A stretch of DNA of 10,575 nt from AP-15 sp035509615 (GTDB lineage: Bacteria; Pseudomonadota; Alphaproteobacteria; ATCC43930; CGMCC-115725): the NCBI GenBank assembly GCA_035509615.1, contig DATJLK010000131.1, positions 1 through 10,575 of the forward strand, in the 5' to 3' direction. The notes beneath the pieces were generated by a model. The model had not been told where the DNA came from, did no database searches, and saw only the letters and a program-made list of their open reading frames with translations. Both the position numbers and the translations under genes were made by a program. How positions within the stretch are numbered: the first letter of the stretch is position 1; each line of letters starts with the position of its first letter. This document shows, piece by piece, positions 6,001 through 10,575 of this stretch.

Positions 6001-6509
6001 TGCTTGCCGAACCGGCCGTGCATAGCGCCACCCGCCAGCATTGGTGGAAGGTCCTGCTGGCGCTGTCGCTGGCATTGAACCTGTTCTTTGTCATCGGCGC
6101 GCTGTGGATACACGTTCATCATCGGCACCCGCTGGTAATGGCCCCCGCAGACCGGCTCGAACAGATGGCCAGCGAGATCGGATTGAACCCCGAGCAAAAA
6201 GTGGCCTTCGCACATTACTCGCAGACCATGCGTGACCGCTTGCAGGCCTTGCACGACGCGGTACAACCACTGATTAGCGCTGCCTGGTCGGAGGTCGCCA
6301 AAACGCGCGCCGACGAAGCCAAGGTCATGCAGTACTTCGACCAGGCCGACGAGCAGCGCCGTAGCTTCACACGCGATCTGACGACGAGGACGTTGTCGTT
6401 TCTCGCGACGCTGTCGCCCGAGCAGCGCGCTAAATTCGTCCAGATCGCGCGCCATGGCCCGCGTCCATGGTCGCCGCCCCACGATCATGATCACGATGGC
6501 GACCACTAG
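5997..6509 (+). CDS. Membrane-anchored periplasmic heavy-metal sensor (CpxP/CnrX-like)
   Basis: The 170-residue product has a membrane anchor (about 17-38, VLLALSLALNLFFVIGALWI). A His cluster lies at the periplasmic face (H39, H41, H42, H44). An all-helical hairpin domain follows, with the paired family motifs LNPEQKVAFAHY (63-74) and LSPEQRAKFVQIA (139-151). This is the pattern of the Spy/CpxP/ZraP/CnrX (metal-resistance) superfamily. The C-terminus PPHDHDHDGDH adds four His and several Asp, a likely metal-binding tail. By analogy with CnrX or ZraP it may sense periplasmic metal or misfolding and release the sigma factor from the anti-sigma partner. ATGA overlap with the upstream gene shows tight coupling; the operon ends here at a palindrome. 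The metal cannot be named from sequence. Confidence 0.85.
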   Translation: MMLAEPAVHSATRQHWWKVLLALSLALNLFFVIGALWIHVHHRHPLVMAPADRLEQMASEIGLNPEQKVAFAHYSQTMRDRLQALHDAVQPLISAAWSEVAKTRADEAKVMQYFDQADEQRRSFTRDLTTRTLSFLATLSPEQRAKFVQIARHGPRPWSPPHDHDHDGDH

Positions 6510-6545
6510 ACCGTGATCGGATCGCGGCGCTGCGATCCGATCTAG
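6507..6545. repeat. Palindromic intergenic repeat, copy 1, possible bidirectional terminator
   Basis: Between the convergent metal-sensor and upp genes lies a perfect 11-bp stem, GATCGGATCGC (6515-6525) with GCGATCCGATC (6532-6542), over the loop GGCGCT. No T-run follows on either strand, so a rho-independent terminator is not shown, though the position fits one. The left flank TAGACC and the right part GGCGCTGCGATCCGA recur in copy 2 near 7266-7311. Confidence 0.7.
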
Positions 6546-6587
6546 GAAGCTTGCTCTTAGTGGCCGATCGCCGGGCGGCGGCCGCGG

Positions 6588-7253
6588 TTATTTCGTCCCG
6601 AACAGACGGTCGCCGGCATCGCCGAGGCCGGGCAGAATATAGCCATGGGCGTCGAGGCAGCGGTCGAGTGCTGCGGCGACAATCGCGACGTCGGGAAAGA
6701 CGCTCAGCACCGTGTCCACTCCTTCGGGAGCGGCAACCAGACAGACAAATTTGATCGAGCGCGCGTGAAGTTCGACCAGGCGGGAGATTGCCGCCACCGC
6801 GGAATTGCCGGTCGCCAGCATCGGATCGACCACGATGACATCACGCTCGGCCAGATCCTCAGGCAATTTCAGATAATATTCGACCGCCTGCAGAGTGCGC
6901 GGCTCGCGATAAATCCCGATATGGCCGACCCGCGCTGACGGCAGCAGATCAAGCATGCCGTCAAGAATTCCGTTACCGGCGCGCAGGATCGAGACCAGGC
7001 AGAGCTTCTTGCCCGACAACAGCGGGAAGCTGCCGCGCTCAAGTGGCGTCTCGATTGCAGCCGGTTCGAGCGGCAGATCGCGTGTTGCTTCATAGGCAAG
7101 CAACAGGCTGGTCTCGCGCAGCAGCCGCCGGAACTCCGCGGTCGAGGTCTCGCGATCGCGCATCAACGTCAGTTTGTGTTGGATCAGCGGATGATCGACG
7201 ACGATCAAGCCCGCTCGCGGCTGCTGCACCTGGACCTGGCTCATTCCCACCAC
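6588..7253 (-). CDS. upp: Uracil phosphoribosyltransferase (URC6-like)
   Basis: This enzyme converts uracil and PRPP to UMP. The 221-residue product carries the family signatures: SILRAGNGILDGML (88-101), the PRPP loop VVDPMLATGNSA (141-152) and the uracil-binding C-terminus GYILPGLGDAGDRLFGTK (204-221). Asn stands where many homologues have Leu/Ile (RAGNG) or Gly (ATGNS), variants I believe are common in proteobacterial members. The GTG at 7253 has AGGAGG 7 bases upstream; an ATG at 7244 is a possible alternative removing three residues. It is the last gene of a minus-strand cluster with URC1- and URC4-like genes. It may therefore serve uracil breakdown, whose first step in the URC route is thought to form UMP, as well as salvage. 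A 135-base gap holding a repeat separates it from the DUF1688 gene. Confidence 0.95.
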   Translation of the reverse strand: MVGMSQVQVQQPRAGLIVVDHPLIQHKLTLMRDRETSTAEFRRLLRETSLLLAYEATRDLPLEPAAIETPLERGSFPLLSGKKLCLVSILRAGNGILDGMLDLLPSARVGHIGIYREPRTLQAVEYYLKLPEDLAERDVIVVDPMLATGNSAVAAISRLVELHARSIKFVCLVAAPEGVDTVLSVFPDVAIVAAALDRCLDAHGYILPGLGDAGDRLFGTK

Positions 7254-7265
7254 CCGTCCTCCTCC

Positions 7266-7352
7266 TAGACCATGATCGTATCGGATGGAAGCGCTTGGCG
7301 CTGCGATCCGACACGTGAATCAGGGTCTCGCCCTTGGAATCGAGGTTCACGT
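7266..7352. repeat. Intergenic repeat, copy 2, with two hairpins
   Basis: The gap between the DUF1688 gene and upp begins with TAGACCATGATCGTATCG, close to copy 1, then diverges and rejoins at GGCGCTGCGATCCGA (7297-7311). It folds as TCGGAT 7281-7286 with ATCCGA 7306-7311, enclosing AGCGC 7290-7294 with GCGCT 7298-7302. A second hairpin uses ACGTGAA 7313-7319 with TTCACGT 7346-7352, containing AGGG/CCCT (7322-7325, 7331-7334). The upp ribosome binding site directly abuts the element, so it could influence upp expression. Short frames through it are not convincing genes. Confidence 0.65.
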
Positions 7353-7388
7353 ACGAAATGGAAGCTCTGTTGCCATTCATGCGATCCT

Positions 7389-8600
7389 CTAGAACAAAGT
7401 GCCGTCACTGACGATCGTGATTGGTGGGCTGCCGTCCGGCCGTCGCTCGAGAGCGATGTCGCGGCCCGCCGCCCAGCTGCCGCCTTCGAGCACGCAGGCA
7501 AGCGGGAATTCCTGCGCGCTCTTGCCGAGGCGGGCGCGTACCGCAGGCGCCAACCGATCGAGCAATGCCACGGTCAACGCCCGCCATTCGACCACAGCTT
7601 CGCTCGTCGCGGCGAGTGGACGGGACAGCAGGTGCGGATCGCGCGGTCTGATGACGCCGCAATCGAGAAACAGGCCGCCGTTACGGTATTCGGCAAGCCC
7701 GGTCAATCGATCAAGCCCGGAGACCTGCATATCTGCGGCCTCGAGCGGCTCGACCAGCGAATAGGCAAGCCATTGCGAGAGCTTGTGGAACGGGACGAAA
7801 CCGTCGCGCGACACGGCGCTATGCCGTCCGCAATCGCCGAGCGGCACGCCACCGAGGCTGAACCGTGCCGGCCAGATCGGCGCCAAAGCCAGCAGCAAGG
7901 TGCTCAGGATCTCCGCTGCCGGCAGGTCTTTGCCCCGAGCACGCCAATAGTCGAAGAGGTGACCCGGCCGGGCCGGCGTGCCAAATCGTCCCGGATCGGC
8001 AGCGCAGCACTCGCCCAACCGGCGCAGCAAAGCAGCCCGGTTGTCGATCCCGAGCAGCCGGTTCCCCGGGTCATGCTGAAACGCGGCGGCCAGAGATCGC
8101 GGCCTGATATCCGCCAGTGCGGCCGCGTCTGCCCGCCACGGCGCCTTTGAGTCGACCGCGAAAAGCCCGTGCTGCATTGCCCGCAGGCTCGCCACCGCCA
8201 GCCCCTCGGAGCGTCCCCATATCTGTCCGGTCTCGGCCTCGCGGTAGCGCCATCCCTGCCCCGCCCCGGCGTCGAGCAATACCGAGAGGACCGCGAGATC
8301 GATGCGCGCTCGCACCCGTTCGGCGGCATCGCCATCGGCGGCGACGAGGGCGGCGCGGTCGACGCCGCCGACGCAAAAGTGTCGCCAACGGCTGTGATAG
8401 GGGACGGCGAGATCCGGATAGCGGCGGCGCGTGAGAGCGGCAACGCGATCGGCCGCCTCGCCGAGCCGGTGCAGGTCGAGCCGGAAATGCCGCGCCTCGC
8501 CACGTTCGGCCGCCGTAAACACGATTGCGCAGCGCTCGCGCACCGCGGCAGCGCTGAGCAGCGCCGTCGCCGTCGCTCGATCGTCATTCGCCGAGGGCAC
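7389..8600 (-). CDS. URC4/Urg3 family protein (DUF1688)
   Basis: This 403-residue product matches DUF1688, the family of yeast Urc4, which is required for the URC route of uracil catabolism; its exact reaction is not settled to my knowledge. Visible conserved stretches are VPYHSRWRHF (66-75), LDAGAGQGWRYRE (109-121), GRSEGLAVAS (129-138), PFHKLSQWLAYSLVEPL (270-286), LTGLAEYRNGGLF (299-311), EWRALTVALLDRLAP (338-352) and LEGGSWAAGRDIA (371-383) with the SDGTLF end. Length is normal for the family, and the whole ORF is intact. The start is GTG at 8600, inside the last codons of the upstream URC1-like gene (17-base overlap), so the two are translationally linked. It has no membrane segment or signal peptide and should be cytoplasmic. 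Family identity is confident. Confidence 0.93.
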   Translation of the reverse strand: MPSANDDRATATALLSAAAVRERCAIVFTAAERGEARHFRLDLHRLGEAADRVAALTRRRYPDLAVPYHSRWRHFCVGGVDRAALVAADGDAAERVRARIDLAVLSVLLDAGAGQGWRYREAETGQIWGRSEGLAVASLRAMQHGLFAVDSKAPWRADAAALADIRPRSLAAAFQHDPGNRLLGIDNRAALLRRLGECCAADPGRFGTPARPGHLFDYWRARGKDLPAAEILSTLLLALAPIWPARFSLGGVPLGDCGRHSAVSRDGFVPFHKLSQWLAYSLVEPLEAADMQVSGLDRLTGLAEYRNGGLFLDCGVIRPRDPHLLSRPLAATSEAVVEWRALTVALLDRLAPAVRARLGKSAQEFPLACVLEGGSWAAGRDIALERRPDGSPPITIVSDGTLF

Positions 8601-9837
8601 GGCCTTTGACGCGGCCGAGTTCCTCGGCGTCAGGCACGCCCGTCGGTGCGAAATAACCCGCCGCCTTTTTGGCCTCGATCTCGACCGAGGCGTCGAGCGG
8701 TATCAGCCGCTCGGGGATGGCCACCTGCTCGATGATGTCGATCCCCTGGGCTTCGAGTGCCATCCGTTTCATGTTCGACATCGATACCCAACGATCGATG
8801 CGACGCACCCCGAGCCAGTGCAGGACATCCGGCATCAATTCCTGAAACCGCAGATCCTGAGCCCCGGCGACGCATTCGGTGCGGCGGAAATAGGTATCGG
8901 CGCGATCGCCGCCCGGCTGCCGCTTGCGGGCGTTGTAGACGAGAAATTTGGTGACCTCGCCAAGCGCCCGGCCTTCTTTTCTGTTGTAGACGATGATCCC
9001 GACCCCGCCTTGTTGCGCGGTCGCGACGCACACCTCGATGCCGTGCACCAGATAGGGCCGGCAGGTGCAGATGTCGGAACCGAAGACATCCGACCCGTTG
9101 CATTCGTCGTGGACGCGGCAGGCGATGACGGTTCCGTTGACGCCAATCCGATCGACCTCGCCAAACAGATAAAGCGTGGTCCCGCCGACCGGCGGCAGCA
9201 GCACTTCAAGATCGGGCCGGGTTACCAGTTCGGGAAACATGCCGCCGGTCTCCTCGAACAGGGTGCGGCGCAGTTCGGTCTCGGCTACGCCAAAGCGCGC
9301 CGCCAGTCCCGGCAGATGCCAGACCGGATCGATCGCCACCTTGGTTACCCGGATCTCGCCATTGTCGAGCAGAACCCGCCCATCCGCGGCCAGACCGCGC
9401 TCGGCCATCCGTTCGCGGATTTCGGGCATCGCGATGCGCGCAACGGCGACCGCGATCGTTGGACGCACATCGACGCCGTTGCGGATCACGCTGGCGAAAG
9501 CCTCGCCGACAAGGTGTCCCCACGGATCAAGCGACACGATCTTTGTTGGATCGCTCCATGACGCATTGGGCGCGATCAGCGCGACCGGCGCGGTATCGGT
9601 CAGATCGGGCCGGTGGTTGCGGGCGAGCGCTTTGGTCGCGACGGCAAGCGCGCGATAGATCCCATACGCGCCGGAATGGGATCCGATTGCGTTGCGCCGG
9701 CTCGGCTCCGCTGGCGCCGCCACTACCGGTCCGCGCTCACCCGGACTAGCCGCACCCCAGTGCAACGGGGTGGTACTTCCCCCGGCACTTCCGGGATGCG
9801 ATGTCAACCGGATGTGGCGCGGTATCGCTTGGTCCAT
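8584..9837 (-). CDS. URC1-like GTP cyclohydrolase II homologue
   Basis: The 417-residue product has a GTP cyclohydrolase II (RibA) domain in its second half preceded by about 200 extra residues, the layout of yeast Urc1. The zinc ligands are kept: HDEC246, then Cys257 and Cys259 (C-x10-C-x-C), as in RibA. The RibA loop EGRGIGL is altered here to EGRALGE (288-294), and the following residues also depart from riboflavin-type enzymes. The N-terminal part has conserved-looking stretches such as APNASWSDPTKIVSLDPWGHLVG (89-111). In the URC pathway this protein is thought to open the pyrimidine ring of a uracil nucleotide rather than GTP. It is the first gene of the minus-strand URC cluster and overlaps the DUF1688 gene. 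Automatic annotation as riboflavin ribA would probably mislead. The ATG at 9837 has only a close AGGA before it. Confidence 0.92.
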   Translation of the reverse strand: MDQAIPRHIRLTSHPGSAGGSTTPLHWGAASPGERGPVVAAPAEPSRRNAIGSHSGAYGIYRALAVATKALARNHRPDLTDTAPVALIAPNASWSDPTKIVSLDPWGHLVGEAFASVIRNGVDVRPTIAVAVARIAMPEIRERMAERGLAADGRVLLDNGEIRVTKVAIDPVWHLPGLAARFGVAETELRRTLFEETGGMFPELVTRPDLEVLLPPVGGTTLYLFGEVDRIGVNGTVIACRVHDECNGSDVFGSDICTCRPYLVHGIEVCVATAQQGGVGIIVYNRKEGRALGEVTKFLVYNARKRQPGGDRADTYFRRTECVAGAQDLRFQELMPDVLHWLGVRRIDRWVSMSNMKRMALEAQGIDIIEQVAIPERLIPLDASVEIEAKKAAGYFAPTGVPDAEELGRVKGRALGE

Positions 9838-10015
9838 GTCCTGTTCTATCTCATTCGTCGGCCTCAGCCGAGAGAAACGATGTAGTGAACATGATCGCCC
9901 GCCGCAACTCCGCCCGGCCGAGCTGTCCTGTCGTCAATGATTTGCCTACACCGAACCTTTTACGCGCTACCGATGTTTCAGAAAGGACGACCAATCCTGA
10001 GATGGAGAAAGCTAC
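9838..10015. promoter_or_regulatory. Divergent intergenic region between the URC cluster and the glycine-zipper gene
   Basis: The two genes face away from each other, so promoters for both should lie here. I see a small inverted repeat TCGGC 9858-9862 with GCCGA 9867-9871 near the URC1-like start. On the minus strand TTGCGG and TACATC are about 17 bases apart as a weak promoter candidate. On the plus strand TTGCCT near 9943 is a possible -35. None is strong enough to name. Confidence 0.3.
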
Positions 10016-10282
10016 ATGAAACGCGCGATGATCTTTGCGGTGCCATTGCTTGTCGCCGGCCTGGCCGGGGCCCCGGCATATGCCGCGGGATGTTTGAAAG
10101 GTGCGGCGATCGGCGGCATCGGCGGACATTTCCTGGGTCATCACGCTTTGCTAGGCGCAGGCGTCGGATGCCTGATCGGTCACCATGAAGCGGCCAAGCA
10201 CGCGCGCGAAAGGGCTGAGATGCAACATCAGATGGGCAGCTCTGGCGGCGGCGCGCAGGCGCGTTCGAATTACGGCAGATAA
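10016..10282 (+). CDS. Secreted glycine-zipper small protein
   Basis: The 88-residue product begins with a clear signal peptide (KR, then AMIFAVPLLVAGLAGAPAYA, cleavage after residue 23 or 24). The mature part has a glycine-zipper region (about 29-56: GAAIGGIGGHFLGHH and GAGVGCLIGHH) with small-residue spacing typical of membrane-associating or oligomerising hairpins. A charged, His-containing helix (57-72) and a Gly/Ser-rich tail follow. Two cysteines (26 and 52) flank the zipper and could form a disulfide in the periplasm. It resembles the many small glycine-zipper proteins of alphaproteobacteria, whose roles are mostly unknown. The ATG has GGAG 8 bases upstream. It is divergent from the URC cluster and looks monocistronic. 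Location in the envelope is inferred. Confidence 0.85.
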   Translation: MKRAMIFAVPLLVAGLAGAPAYAAGCLKGAAIGGIGGHFLGHHALLGAGVGCLIGHHEAAKHARERAEMQHQMGSSGGGAQARSNYGR

Positions 10283-10376
10283 GCGGCCTCCCCGGGACGG
10301 CATATCGTCCACTCGACCACAGCGAGGCCAGACTGGCGCGGATCGATGGGAGGCATCGGCAGCTGGAAGGCCCGAG

Positions 10377-10401
10377 AAATGGTTGACTTTGTCAACCATT
10401 T
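10377..10401. promoter_or_regulatory. Perfect inverted repeat, likely MarR-type operator
   Basis: AAATGGTTGAC (10377-10387) is followed by TTT and its exact reverse complement (10391-10401). The centre GTTGACTTTGTCAAC is the kind of palindrome bound by MarR regulators. It lies 41 bases before the MarR-type gene. TTGACT (10383-10388) within it could serve as the -35 of a promoter with a weak -10 near 10406, so binding would block transcription. Confidence 0.75.
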
Positions 10402-10442
10402 TGCGATGGTCCAGAGATTGAACGGGCATCGGGGCGAAGCTA

Positions 10443-10575
10443 ATGTCGGGGGCTGTCCTCGATCGGCACATCGCCGATCTCCGTCGCTTCAACCGGTTTT
10501 ACACCCAGAAGATCGGCGTGCTCGAAGACGGGTTGCTCGCGAGCCGGTTTTCGCTGACCGAGGCCCGCATCCTGT
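10443..10575 (+). CDS. MarR-family regulator, probably MarR-GNAT fusion type (partial, cut by window end)
   Basis: Only the first 44 codons are present. The N-terminus (HIADLRRFNRFYTQKIGVLE, then DGLL and FSLTEARIL) matches the opening helix and start of the winged helix-turn-helix of MarR proteins. In particular it resembles the type fused to a C-terminal GNAT acetyltransferase domain, where FNRFYT, IGxL and FSLTEAR are characteristic. The rest lies outside the window, so the fusion cannot be confirmed. The ATG at 10443 has only a weak upstream GGGGCGAAG. A perfect palindrome 41 bases upstream suggests autoregulation. Confidence 0.8.
   Translation, partial: MSGAVLDRHIADLRRFNRFYTQKIGVLEDGLLASRFSLTEARIL

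Noticed and set aside
5904..6506. Minus-strand ORF of 200 codons opposite the metal sensor
   Set aside because: The plus strand encodes a protein with a membrane anchor, paired family motifs and operon coupling; the minus frame is a shadow.
7090..7380. Minus-strand ORF starting in the repeat between DUF1688 and upp
   Set aside because: Its opening MNGNRASISYVNLDSKGE looks protein-like, but it runs through hairpins and into upp in another frame; better read as a repeat element.
7272..8150. Plus-strand ORF of 292 codons
   Set aside because: It is antisense to the DUF1688 gene, whose conserved motifs are clear, and starts inside an intergenic repeat.
8431..9561. Plus-strand ORF of 376 codons
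   Set aside because: It is antisense to the GCH II-like gene with its zinc cysteines; long antisense frames are expected at this GC content.
9880..9900. TGT-TCACT-ACA element as an operator for the URC cluster
   Set aside because: The symmetry is only three bases each side, which is too weak to call.
10295..10310. GGACG/CGTCC hairpin as terminator of the glycine-zipper gene
   Set aside because: The stem is only 5 bp and no T-run follows.

Overview
The window looks like chromosomal DNA from a GC-rich alphaproteobacterium. The evidence is a permuted two-piece tmRNA gene, an alpha-type SspB adaptor and a MarR/GNAT-type regulator start. A Hyphomicrobiales or Rhodospirillales member is my guess; the sequence does not fix the order.

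Region 1 (about 1-2280) is gene-poor and looks like a worn accessory segment. It holds an unrecognised minus-strand ORF (38-412), a small excisionase-like helix-turn-helix protein (570-860), about 750 bases with no convincing gene (861-1618), and three tiny minus-strand ORFs (2114 down to 1619). These three are chained by two ATGA overlaps behind a strong Shine-Dalgarno; the middle one carries the start of a phage-associated DUF5681 domain.

Region 2 (about 2280-3128) is a trans-translation and proteolysis locus. The permuted ssrA gene gives an acceptor RNA ending in CCA at 2394 and a coding RNA starting at 2409. The acceptor stem (with the G3-U70 alanine pair), the helix joining the two pieces and a tag reading ANDNFATEALAA can all be traced. 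Only 41 bases after its last visible hairpin comes sspB, whose product delivers ssrA-tagged proteins to ClpXP.

Region 3 (3191-6509) starts with a class I iron-sulfur fumarase. Tightly behind it come an ECF sigma factor, a single-pass putative anti-sigma protein without the zinc motif, and a membrane-anchored CpxP/CnrX-like metal sensor with a His/Asp tail. This suggests a metal- or envelope-stress circuit placed beside a metal-dependent enzyme of the TCA cycle.

Region 4 (6588-9837, minus strand) is a uracil-catabolism (URC) cluster. It is transcribed in the order URC1 (GTP cyclohydrolase II-like), URC4 (DUF1688), then a uracil phosphoribosyltransferase. Two related palindromic intergenic repeats flank the last gene.

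Region 5 (10016-10575) has a secreted glycine-zipper small protein and the start of a MarR-type regulator, preceded by a perfect 11-bp inverted repeat that is its likely operator. No rRNA, tRNA, CRISPR array or intact insertion sequence was seen.
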